A stretch of DNA of 64,000 nucleotides from assembly GCF_029227915.1 (NCBI RefSeq), contig NC_079875.1:41003201-41067200 (forward strand), in the 5' to 3' direction. The notes beneath the pieces are model-generated. The model was not told the origin of the DNA. It ran no database searches and saw only the letters and a list, made by a program, of their open reading frames with translations. The position numbers were made by a program, and so were the translations under genes. Below are positions 14,141 to 26,095 of the stretch, one piece after another. How positions within the stretch are numbered: position 1 is the stretch's first letter; the number at the start of each line of letters is the position of its first letter. This DNA is from Hydractinia symbiolongicarpus (taxonomy: Eukaryota > Cnidaria > Hydrozoa > Anthoathecata > Hydractiniidae).

Positions 14141-15339
14141 AAAATCGTTCTGGAAGTGAGTTTACTCACAGGGTACTTTCTTTGTATACATTCGACTATA
14201 CGGGCCAAACCCGGGATTTACGGGAACTTGCGGGTTTTAGTTTGCCGGCGATTAAACCTCCTTCAATAAGCGTCTCATCAAAAATGAAAACATTTTTGAA
14301 AACTACAAGTCTCATGCGTTTTAATGGTGAAAAAAAATTTAAAAAATCGTTCGGGAAATGAGTTTACTCCCTGGGTACTTTCTTTGTATACATTCGACTA
14401 CACGGGCCAAGCTTGGGATTTAGGGAAAATCGCTGGTTTTCGTTTGCCGGCAACTAAACCTCTTTCATTAAGCGTCTCATCAAAAATGAAAACATTTTTG
14501 AAAACTACAAGTCTCATGCGTTTTAGTGGTGAAAAAATAATTTATAAAATCGTTCGGGAAATGAGTTTACTCCCTGGGTACTTTCTTTGTATACTTTTGA
14601 CTATACGAGCCGAGTCCGGGATTTATGGGAAATCGCGGGTTTTCGTTTGACGGCGATTAAACTTCTTTTATTTAGCGTCTCATCAAAAATGAAAACATTT
14701 TTAAAAACTACAAGTCTCATGGGCTTTAGTGGTGAAATAATAATTTAAAAAATCGTTTGGGAAATGCGTTTACTCCCTGGGTACTTTCTTTGTATACTTT
14801 TGACTATACGGCCGAGTCCGGGATTCACGGGAAATCGCAGGTTTTCGTTTGCCGGCGATTAAACTTATTTTATTTAGCGTCTCATCAAAAATGAAAACAA
14901 GTTTGAAGACTGCAAGTCTTATGCGTTTTAGTGGTGAAAAAATAATTTAAAAAATCGTTCTGGAAGTGAGTTTACTCACAGGGTACTTTCTTTGTATACA
15001 TTCGACTATACGGGCCAAGCACGGGATTTACGGGAACTCCCGGTTTTTAGTTTGCCGGCGATTAAACCTCTTTCAATAAGCGTCTCATCAAAAATGAAAA
15101 CATTTTTAAAAACTACAATTCTTATGCGTTTTAGTGGTGAAAAAAAAATTTAAAAAATCGTTCGGGAAATGAGTTTACTCCCTGGGTAGTTTCTTTGTAT
15201 GCATTCGACTACACGGGCCAAGCCTGGGATTTAGGGGAAATCGCTGCTTTTCGTTTGCCGGCGATTAAACCTCTTTCATTAAGCGTCTCATCAAAAATGA
15301 AAACATTTTTGAAAACTACAAATCTCATGCGTTTTAGTG
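14141..15339 (+). repeat. Six satellite monomers linking the 9-mer duplication to the next higher-order copy
   Basis: The first monomers match 8.65-9.0 kb (aaacccgggattt, then agcttgggattt). Near 14,539 the text switches to match 13,121 onward at a shift of 1,418 bp (7 monomers). The switch falls at the same monomer phase on both sides, as expected for an in-register exchange. A continuous frame of 108 codons (14,324-14,650) exists only because two usual stop positions are altered; it is not a gene. Confidence 0.7.
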
Positions 15340-18300
15340 GTGAAAAGGTAATTTAAAAAATCGTTTTAGAAATGCGTTTACTCCCTGGGTACTTTCTTTG
15401 TATACTTTTGACTATACGGGCCGATTCCGGGATTTACGGGAAGTCGCGGGTTTTCGTTTGCCGGCGATTAAACTTCTTTTATTCAGCGTCTCATCAAAAA
15501 TGAAAACATTTTTAAAACTACAAGTCTCATGGGCTTTAGTGGTGAAATAATAATTTAAAAAATCGTTCGGGAAATGAGTTTACACACTGGGTACTTTTTT
15601 TGCATACTTTTGACTATGCGGGCCAAGCCCGGGATTTACGTGAAATCGCGGGTTTTCGTTTGCCGGCGATTAAATTTCTTTTATTCCGCGTCTCATCAAA
15701 AATAAAAACAAGTTTGAAGACTACAAGTCTTATGCGTTTTAGTGGTGAAAAAATGATTTAAAAAATCGTTCTGGAAGTGAGTTTACTCACAGGGTACTTT
15801 CTTTGTATACATTCGACTATACGGGCCAAACCCGGGATTTACGGGAACTTGCGGGTTTTAGTTTGCCGGCGATTAAACCTCCTTCAATAAGCGTCTCATC
15901 AAAAATGAAAACATTTTTGAAAACTACAAGTCTCATGCGTTTTAATGGTGAAAAAAAATTTAAAAAATCGTTCGGGAAATGAGTTTACTCCCTGGGTACT
16001 TTCTTTGTATACATTCGACTACACGGGCCAAGCTTGGGATTTAGGGAAAATCGCTGGTTTTCGTTTGCCGGCGACTAAACCTCTTTCATTAAGCGTCTCA
16101 TCAAAAATGAAAACATTTTTGAAAACTACAAGTCTCATGCGTTTTAGTGGTGAAAAGATAATTTAAAAAATCGTTTTGGAAATGAGTTTACTCCCTGGGT
16201 ACTTTCTTTGTCTACTTTTGACTATACGGGCCGAGTCCGGGATTTACGGGAAGTCGCGGGTTTTCGTTTGCCGGCGATTAAACTTCTTTTATTCAGCGTC
16301 TCATCAAAAGTGAAAACATTTTTGAAAACTACAAGTCTTATGCGTTGTAGTGGTGAAAAAATAATTTAAAAAATCGTTCGGGAAATGAGTTTACTCCCTG
16401 GGTACTTTCTTTGAATACTTTTGACTATACGGGCCGAGTCCGGGATTTACGGGAAGTCGCGGGTTTTCGTTTGCCGGCGATTAAACTTCTTTTATTCAGC
16501 GTCTCATCAAAAATGAAAACATTTTTGAAAACTACAAGTCTCATGCGTTTTAGTGGTGAAAAGATAATTTAAAAAATCGTTTTGGAAATGAGTTTACTCC
16601 CTGGGTACTTTCTTTGTATACTTTTGACTATACGGGCCGAGTCCGGGATTTACGGGAAGTCGCGGGTTTTCGTTTGCCGGCGATTAAACTTCTTTTATTT
16701 AGCGTCTCATCAAAAATGAATACATTTTTAAAACTACAAATCTCATGGTCTTTATTGGTGAAATAATAATTTAAAAAATCGTTCGGGAAATGAGTTTACA
16801 CCCTGGGTACTTTCTTTGTATACTTTTGACTATACGGGCCGAGTCCGGGATTTACGGGAAGTCGCGGGTTTTCGTTTGCCGGCGATTAAACTTCTTTTAT
16901 TCAGCGTCTCATCAAAAATGAAAACATTTTTGAAAACTACAAGTCTTATGCGTTGTAGTGGTGAAAAAATAATTTGAAAAATCGTTCGGGAAATGAGTTT
17001 ACTCCCTGGGTACTTTCTTTGAATACTTTTGACAATACGGGCCGAGTCCGGGATTTACGGGAAGTCGCGGGTTTTCGTTTGCCGGCGATTAAACTTCTTT
17101 TATTCAGCGTCTCATCAAAAATGAAAACATTTTTGAAAACTACAAGTCTCATGCGTTTTAGTGGTGAAAAGATAATTTAAAAAGTCGTTTTGGAAATGAG
17201 TTTACTCCCTGGGTACTTTCTTTGTATACTTTTGACTATACGGGCCGAGTCCGGGATTTACGGGAAGTCGCGGGTTTTCGTTTGCCGGCGATTAAACTTC
17301 TTTTATTCAGCGTCTCATCAAAAATGAATACATTTTTAAAACTACAAATCTCATGGTCTTTATTGGTGAAATAATAATTTAAAAAATCGTTCGGGAAATG
17401 AGTTTACACCCTGGGTACTTTCTTTGCCTACTTTTGACTATACGGGCCAAGCCAAGGATTTACGTGAAATCGCGGGTTTTCGTTTGCCGGCGATTAAACT
17501 TCTTTTATTCAGCGTTTCATCAAAAATGAAAACATTTTTGAAAACTACAAGTCTTATGCGTTGTAGTGGTGAAAAAATAATTTAAAAAATCGTTCGGGAA
17601 ATGAGTTTACTCCCTGGGTACTTTCTTTGAATACTTTTGACTATACGGGCCGAGTCCGGGATTTACGGGAAGTCGCGGGTTTTCGTTTACCGGCGATTAA
17701 ACTTCTTTTATTCAGCGTCTCATCAAAAATAAAGACATTTTTAAAAACTACAAGTCTCATGGGCTTTAGTGGTGAAATAATAATTTAAAAAATCGTTCGG
17801 GAAATGAGTTTACACCCTGGGTACTTTCTTTGTATGCTTTTGACTATACGGGCCGAGTCCGGGATTTTCGGGAAATCGCAGGTTTTCGTTTGCCGGCGAT
17901 TAAACTTCTTTTATTTAGCGTCTCATCAAAAATGAAAAATTTTTTGAAAACTACAAGTCTCATGCGTTTTTGTGGTGAAAAAATAATTTAAAAAATCGTT
18001 CGGGAAATAAGTTTTCTCCCTGGGTACTTTCTTTGTATACTTTTGATTATACGGGCCTGGTCCGGGGTTTACGGGAAATGGCGGGTTTTCGTTTGCCGGC
18101 GATTAAACTTCTTTTATTCAGCGTCTCATCAAAAATGAAAACATTTTTGAAAACTACAAGTCTCATGCGTTTTAGTGGTGAAAAGATAATTTAAAAAATC
18201 GTTTTTGAAATGAGTTTATTCACAGGGTACCTTTTTTGTATACATTCGACTATCCGGGCCAAGCCCGGGATTTACGGGAAATCGCGGGTTTTCCTTCGCC

Positions 18301-18989
18301 GGCGATTGAACCACTTTCATTAAGCGTCTCATCAAAAATGAAAACATTTCTGAAAACTACAAGCCTCATGCGTTTTAGTGGTGAAAAAATAATTTAAAAA
18401 ATCGTTCGGGAAATGAGTTTACTCCCTGGGTACTTTCTTTGTATACTTTTGACTATACGGGCCGAGTCCGGGATTTAGGGGAAGTCGCGGGTTTTCGTTT
18501 GCCGGCGATTAAACTTCTTTTATTCAGCGTCTCATCAAAAATGAAAACATTTTTAAAAACTACAAGTCTCATGGGCTTTAGTGGTGAAATAATAATTTAA
18601 AAAATCGTTCGGGAAATGAGTTTACACCCTGGGTACTTTCTTTGTAAACTTTTGACTATACGGGCCGAGTCCGGGATTTACGGGAAGTCGCGGGTTTTCG
18701 TTTGCCGGCGATTAAACTTCTTTTATTCAGCGTCTCATCAAAAATGAAAACATTTTTGAAAACTACAAGTCTTATGCGTTTTAGTGGTGAAAAGATAATT
18801 TAAAAAATCGTTTTGGAAATGAGTTTACTCACAGGGTACTTTCTTTGTATACATTCGACTATTCGGGCCAAGCCCTGGATTTACGGGAAATCGCGGGTTT
18901 TCCTTTGCCGGCGATTAAACCACTTTCATTAAGCGTTTCATCAAAAATGAAAACATTTCTGAAAACTACAAGTCTCATGCGTTTTAGTG
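15340..18989 (+). repeat. Higher-order repeat copy, 3,650 bp (18 monomers)
   Basis: The marker tagaaatgcg at 15,367 recurs at 19,017, exactly 3,650 bp on; ggtctttatt at 17,355 recurs at 21,007 (3,652 bp). The unit runs through B, A, E (tttgcctac, near 17,425), D (17,794), C and B monomers in the same order as at 8.3-10.6 kb. A three-monomer duplication inside this copy (ggtctttatt at 16,747 and 17,355, 608 bp apart) has no full equivalent in the next copy. Confidence 0.75.
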
Positions 18990-21900
18990 GTGAAAAGGTA
19001 ATTTAAAAAATCGTTTTAGAAATGCGTTTACTCCCTGGGTACTTTCTTTGTATACTTTTGACTATACGGGCCGATTCCGGGATTTACGGGAAGTCGCGGG
19101 TTTTCGTTTGCCGGCGATTAAACTTCTTTTATTCAGCGTCTCATCAAAAATGAAAACATTTTTAAAACTACAAGTCTCATGGGCTTTAGTGGTGAAATAA
19201 TAATTTAAAAAATCGTTCGGGAAATGAGTTTACACCCTGGGTACTTTTTTTGCATACTTTTGACTATGCGGGCCAAGCCCGGGATTTACGTGAAATCGCG
19301 GGTTTTCGTTTGCCGGCGATTAAACTTCTTTTATTCCGCGTCTCATCAAAAATGAAAACAAGTTTGAAGACTACAAGTCTTATGCGTTTTAGTGGTGAAA
19401 AAATAATTTAAAAAATCGTTCTGGAAGTGAGTTTACTCACAGGGTACTTTCTTTGTATACATTCGACTATACGGGCCAAACCCGGGATTTACGGGAACTC
19501 GCGGGTTTTAGTTTGCCGGCGATTAAACCTCCTTCAATAAGCGTCTCATCAAAAATGAAAACATTTTTGAAAACTACAAGTCTCATGCGTTTTAATGGTG
19601 AAAAAAAAATTTAAAAAATCGTTCGGGAAATGAGTTTACTCCCTGGGTACTTTCTTTGTATACATTCGACTACACGGGCCAAGCTTGGGATTTAGGGGAA
19701 ATCGCTGGTTTTCGTTTGCCGGCGACTAAACCTCTTTCATTAAGCGTCTCATCAAAAATGAAAACATTTTTGAAAACTACAAGTCTCATGCGTTTTAGTG
19801 GTGAAAAGATAATTTAAAAAATCGTTTTGGAAATGAGTTTACTCCCTGGGTACTTTCTTTGTATACTTTTGACTATACGGGCCGAGTCCGGGATTTACGG
19901 GAAGTCGCGGGTTTTCGTTTGCCGGCGATTAAACTTCTTTTATTCAGCGTCTCATCAAAAATGAAAACATTTTTGAAAACTACAAGTCTTATGCGTTGTA
20001 GTGGTGAAAAAATAATTTAAAAAATCGTTCGGGAAATGAGTTTACTCCCTGGGTACTTTCTTTGAATACTTTTGACTATACGGGCCGAGTCCGGGATTTA
20101 CGGGAAGTCGCGGGTTTTCGTTTGCCGGCGATTAAACTTCTTTTATTCAGCGTCTCATCAAAAATGAAAACATTTTTGAAAACTACAAGTCTCATGCGTT
20201 TTAGTGGTGAAAAGATAATTTAAAAAATCGTTTTGGAAATGAGTTTACTCCCTGGGTACTTTCTTTGTATACATTCGACTATACGGGCCAAGCCCGGGAT
20301 TTACGGGAAATCGCGGGTTTTCCTTTGCCGGCGATTAAACCACTTTCATTAAGCGTTTCATCAAAAATGAAAACATTTCTGAAAACTACAAGTCTCATGC
20401 GTTTTAGTGGCGAAAAAATAATTTATAAAATCGTTCGGGAAATGAGTTTACTCCCTGGGTACTTTCTTTGTATACTTTTGACTATACGGGCCGAGTCCGG
20501 GATTTACGGGAAGTCGCGGGTTTTCGTTTGCCGGCGATTAAACTGCTTTTATTCAGCGTCTCATCAAAAATGAAAACATTTTTGAAAACTACAAGTCTTA
20601 TGCGTTGTAGTGGTGAAAATATAATTTAAAAAATCGTTCGGGAAATGAGTTTACTCCCTGGGTACTTTCTTTGAATACTTTTGACTATACGGGCCGAGTC
20701 CGGGATTTACGGGAAGTCGCGGGTTTTCGTTTGCCGGCGATTAAACTTCTTTTATTCAGCGTCTCATCAAAAATGAAAACATTTTTGAAAACTACAAGTC
20801 TCATGCGTTTTAGTGGTGAAAAGATAATTTAAAAAATCGTTTTGGAAATGAGTTTACTCCCTGGGTACTTTCTTTGTATACTTTTGACTATACGGGCCGA
20901 GTCCGGGATTTACGGGAAGTCGCGGGTTTTCGTTTGCCGGCGATTAAACTTCTTTTATTCAGCGTCTCATCAAAAATGAATACATTTTTAAAACTACAAA
21001 TCTCATGGTCTTTATTGGTGAAATAATAATTTAAAAAATCGTTCGGGAAATGAGTTTACACCCTGGGTACTTTCTTTGCCTACTTTTGACTATACGGGCC
21101 AAGCCAAGGATTTACGTGAAATCGCGGGTTTTCGTTTGCCGGCGATTAAACTTCTTTTATTTAGCGTCTCATCAAAAATGAAAACATTTTTGAAAACTAC
21201 AAGTCTTATGCGTTGTAGTGGTGAAAAAATAATTTAAAAAATCGTTCGGGAAATGAGTTTACTCCCTGGGTACTTTCTTAGAATACTTTTGACTATACGG
21301 GCCGAGTCCGGGATTTACGGGAAGTCGCGGGTTTTCGTTTGCCGGCGATTAAACTTCTTTTATTCAGCGTCTCATCAAAAATGAAAACATTTTTAAAAAC
21401 TACAAGTCTCATGGGCTTTAGTGGTGAAATAATAATTTAAAAAATCGTTCGGGAAATGAGTTTACACCCTGGGTACTTTCTTTGTATGCTTTTGACTATA
21501 CGGGCCGAGTCCGGGATTTTCGGGAAATCGCAGGTTTTCGTTTGCCGGCGATTAAACTTCTTTTATTTAGCGTCTCATCAAAAATGAAAAATTTTTTGAA
21601 AACTACAAGTCTCATGCGTTTTTGTGGTGAAAAAATAATTTAAAAAATCGTTCGAGAAATAAGTTTTCTCCCTGGGTACTTTCTTTGTATACTTTTGATT
21701 ATACGGGCCGGGTCCGGGGTTTACGGGAAATGGCGGGTTTTCGTTTGCCGGCGATTAAACTTCTTTTATTCAGCGTCTCATCAAAAATGAAAACATTTTT
21801 GAAAACTACAAGTCTCATGCGTTTTAGTGGTGAAAAGATAATTTAAAAAATCGTTTTGGAAATGAGTTTATTCACAGGGTACCTTTTTTGTATACATTCG

Positions 21901-22407
21901 ACTATACGGGCCAAGCCCGGGATTTACGGGAAATCGCGGGTTTTCCTTCGCCGGCGATTGAACCACTTTCATTAAGCGTCTCATCAAAAATGAAAACATT
22001 TCTGAAAACTACAAGCCTCATGCGTTTTAGTGGTGAAAAAATAGTTTAAAAAATCGTTCGGGAAATGAGTTTACTCCCTGGGTACTTTCTTTGTATACTT
22101 TTGACTATACGGGCCGAGTCCGGGATTTACGGGAAGTCGCGGGTTTTCGTTTGCCGGCGATTAAACTTCTTTTATTCAGCGTCTCATCAAAAATGAAAAC
22201 ATTTTCAAAAACTACAAGTCTCATGGGCTTTAGTGGTGAAATAATAATTTAAAAAATCGTTCGGGAAATGAGTTTACACCCTGGGTACTTTCTTTGTATG
22301 CTTTTGACTATACGGGCCGAGTACGGGATTTTCGGGAAATTGCAGGTTTTCGTTTGCCGGCGATTAAACTTCTTTTATTTAGCGTCTCATCAAAAATGAA
22401 AAATTTT
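18990..22407 (+). repeat. Higher-order repeat copy, about 3.4 kb visible before the 6-mer duplication interrupts it
   Basis: It follows the previous copy at a 3,650-3,652 bp shift up to about 22.3 kb. Two extra monomers near 20,265-20,630 (with tttataaaatcg) replace the three-monomer duplication of the upstream copy, so total length is kept while composition changes. From 21,190 the sequence is also copy 1 of the six-monomer tandem duplication. Confidence 0.7.
21190..22407 (+). repeat. Six-monomer tandem duplication, 1,218 bp, copy 1
   Basis: The rare spellings cttagaatac (21,277) and atagtttaaa (22,041) recur at 22,495 and 23,259, both exactly 1,218 bp (6 x 203) on. The unit holds A, D, C, B, A and D monomers. 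Confidence 0.85.
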
Positions 22408-23625
22408 TTGAAAACTACAAGTCTTATGCGTTGTAGTGGTGAAAAAATAATTTAAAAAATCGTTCGGGAAATGAGTTTACTCCCTGGGTACTTTCTTAGA
22501 ATACTTTTGACTATACGGGCCGAGTCCGGGATTTACGGGAAGTCGCGGGTTTTCGTTTGCCGGCGATTAAACTTCTTTTATTCAGCGTCTCATCAAAAAT
22601 GAAAACATTTTTAAAAACTACAAGTCTCATGGGCTTTAGTGGTGAAATAATAATTTAAAAAATCGTTCGGGAAATGAGTTTACACCCTGGGTACTTTCTT
22701 TGTATGCTTTTGACTATACGGGCCGAGTCCGGGATTTTCGGGAAATCGCAGGTTTTCGTTTGCCGGCGATTAAACTTCTTTTATTTAGCGTCTCATCAAA
22801 AATGAAAAATTTTTTGAAAACTACAAGTCTCATGCGTTTTTGTGGTGAAAAAATAATTTAAAAAATCGTTCGGGAAATAAGTTTTCTCCCTGGGTACTTT
22901 CTTTGTATACTTTTGATTATACGGGCCGGGTCCGGGGTTTACGGGAAATGGCGGGTTTTCGTTTGCCGGCGATTAAACTTCTTTTATTCAGCGTCTCATC
23001 AAAAATGAAAACATTTTTGAAAACTACAAGTCTCATGCGTTTTAGTGGTGAAAAGATAATTTAAAAAATCGTTTTGGAAATGAGTTTATTCACAGGGTAC
23101 CTTTTTTGTATACATTCGACTATACGGGCCAAGCCCGGGATTTACGGGAAATCGCGGGTTTTCCTTCGCCGGCGATTGAACCACTTTCATTAAGCGTCTC
23201 ATCAAAAATGAAAACATTTCTGAAAACTACAAGCCTCATGCGTTTTAGTGGTGAAAAAATAGTTTAAAAAATCGTTCGGGAAATGAGTTTACTCCCTGGG
23301 TACTTTCTTTGTATACTTTTGACTATACGGGCCGAGTCCGGGATTTACGGGAAGTCGCGGGTTTTCGTTTGCCGGCGATTAAACTTCTTTTATTCAGCGT
23401 CTCATCAAAAATGAAAACATTTTCAAAAACTACAAGTCTCATGGGCTTTAGTGGTGAAATAATAATTTAAAAAATCGTTCGGGAAATGAGTTTACACCCT
23501 GGGTACTTTCTTTGTATGCTTTTGACTATACGGGCCGAGTACGGGATTTTCGGGAAATTGCAGGTTTTCGTTTGCCGGCGATTAAACTTCTTTTATTTAG
23601 CGTCTCATCAAAAATGAAAAATTTT
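22408..23625 (+). repeat. Six-monomer tandem duplication, 1,218 bp, copy 2
   Basis: Directly follows copy 1. The junction monomer at 22,398-22,440 joins the aaaaattttttg left part of a D monomer to the cttatgcgttgtag right part of another type. Copy 2 ends near 23,625 where ctcatgcgtttttg returns. One visible difference is ttcgagaaat in copy 1 (near 21,652) against ttcgggaaat in copy 2. Confidence 0.85.
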
Positions 23626-26095
23626 TTGAAAACTACAAGTCTCATGCGTTTTTGTGGTGAAAAAATAATTTAAAAAATCGTTCGGGAAATAAGTTTTCTC
23701 CCTGGGTACTTTCTTTGTATACTTTTGATTATACGGGTCGGGTCCGGGGTTTACGGGAAATGGCTGGTTTTCAATTGCCGGCGATTAAACTTCTTTTATT
23801 CAGCGTCTCATCAAAAATGAAAACATTTTTGAAAACTACAAGTCTCATGCGTTTTAGTGGTGAAAAGATAATTTAAAAAATCGTTTTGGAAATGAGTTTA
23901 TTCACAGGGTACCTTTTTTGTATACATTCGACTATACGGGCCAAGCCCGGGATTTACGGGAAATCGCGGGTTTTCCTTCGCCGGCGATTGAACCACTTTC
24001 ATTAAGCGTCTCATCAAAAATGAAAACATTTTTGAAAACTACAAGTCTCATGCGTTTTAGTGGTGAAAAAATAATTTAAAAAATCGTTCGGGAAATGAGT
24101 TTACTCCCTGGGTACTTTCTTTGTATACTTTTGACTATACGGGCCGAGTCCGGGATTTACGGGAAGTCGCGGGTTTTCGTTTGCCGGCGATTAAACTTCT
24201 TTTATTCAGCGTCTCATCAAAAATGAAAACATTTTTGAAAACTACAAGTCTTATGCGTTGTAGTGGTGAAAAAATAATTTAAAAAATCGTTCGGGATATG
24301 AGTTTACTCCCTGGGTACTTTCTTTGAATACTTTTGACTATACGGGCCGAGTCCGGGATTTACGGGAAGTCGCGGGTTTTCGTTTGCCGGCGATTAAACT
24401 TCTTTTATTCAGCGTCTCATCAAAAATGAAAACATTTTTAAAAACTACAAGTCTCATGGGCTTTAGTGGTGAAATAATAATTTAAAAAATCGTTCTGGAA
24501 ATGAGTTTACACCCTGGGTACTTTCTTTGTATGCTTTTGACTATACGGGCCGAGTACGGGATTTTCGGGAAATCGCAGGTTTTCGTTTGCCGGCGATTAA
24601 ACTTCTTTTATTTAGCGTCTCATCAAAAATGAAAAATTTTTTGAAAACTACAAGTCTCATGCGTTTTTGTGGTGAAAAAATAATTTAAAAAATCGTTCGG
24701 GAAATAAGTTTTCTCCCTGGGTACTTTCTTTGTATACTTTTGATTATACGGGCCGGGTCCGGGGTTTACGGGAAATGGCGGGTTTTCGTTTGCCGGCGAT
24801 TAAACTTCTTTTATTCAGCGTCTCATCAAAAATGAAAACATTTTTAAAAACTACAAGTCTCATGGGCTTTAGTGGTGAAATAATAATTTAAAAAATCGTT
24901 CTGGAAATGAGTTTACACCCTGGGTACTTTCTTTGTATGCTTTTGACTATACGGGCCGAGTCCGGGATTTTCGGGAAATCGCAGGTTTTCGTTTGCCGGC
25001 GATTAAACTTCTTTTATTCAGCGTCTCATCAAAAATGAAAAATATTTTGAAAGCTACAAGTCTCATGCGTTTTAGTGGTGAAAAAATAATTTAAAAAATC
25101 GTTCGGGAAATAAGTTTTCACCCTGGGTACTTTCTTTGTATACTTTTGATTATACGGGCCGGGTCCGGGGTTTACGGGAAATGGCGGTTTTTCGTTTGCC
25201 GGCGATTAAACTTCTTTTATTCAGCGTCTCATCAAAATGAAAACATTTTTGAAAACTACAAGTCTCATGCGTTTTAGTGGTGAAAAGATAATTTAAAAAA
25301 TCGTTTTGGAAATGAGTTTATTCACAGGGTACCTTTTTTGTATACATTCGACTATACGGGCCAAGCCCGGGATTTACGGGAAATCGCGGGTTTTCCTTCG
25401 CCGGCGATTAAACCACTTTCATTAAGCGTCTCATCAAAAATGAAAACATTTCTGAAAACTACAAGTCTCATGCGTTTTAGTGGTGAAAAAATAATTTAAA
25501 AAATCGTTCGGGAAACGAGTTTACTCCCTGGGTACTTTCTTTGTATACTTTTGACTATACGGGCCGAGTCCGGGATTTAGGGGAAATCGCTGGTTTTTGT
25601 TTGCCGGCGATTAAACCTTTTTCACTAAGCGTCTCATCAAAAATGAAAACATTTTTGAAAACTACAAGTCTCGTGCGTTTTAGTGGTGAAAAGATAATTT
25701 AAAAAATCGTTTTGGAAATGAGTTTACTCCCTGGGTACTTTCTTTGTATACTTTTGACTATACGGGCCGAGTCCGGGATTTACGGGAAGTCGCGGGTTTT
25801 CGTTTGCCGGCGATTAAACTTCTTTTATTCAGCGTCTCATCAAAAATGAATACATTTTTAAAACTACAAGTCTCATGGGCTTTAGTGGTGAAATAATAAT
25901 TTAAAAAATCGTTCGGAAAATGAGTTTACACCCTGGGTACTTTCTTTGCCTACTTTTGACTATACGGGCCAAGCCAAGGATTTACGTGAAATTGCGGGTT
26001 TTCGTTTGCCGGCAATTAAACTTCTTTTATTCAGCGTCTCATCAAAAATGAAAACATTTTTGAAAACTACAAGTCTTATGCGTTGTAGTGGTGAA
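23626..26095 (+). repeat. About 12 monomers with repeated D-C units
   Basis: This stretch contains D-C pairs near 24,530-24,840 and 24,897-25,250, the first followed by an A-type tail and the second by a B monomer. The E marker tttgcctac occurs near 25,946, 4,870 bp (24 monomers) after the previous one. Order resembles the 18-monomer unit to the left but is not regular. Single-base deletions are seen, for example tcatcaaaatg near 25,230. Confidence 0.75.

Noticed and set aside
14324-14650. Longest open frame, 108 codons
   Set aside because: It exists only because a monomer has tttataaaatcg in place of tttaaaaaatcg, removing a stop, and because an upstream tail reads through. Composition and content are identical to neighbouring non-coding monomers.
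16946-17152. Minus-strand open frames of 65-79 codons
   Set aside because: They are antisense readings of the same monomer, present only where the base variants happen to remove stops.
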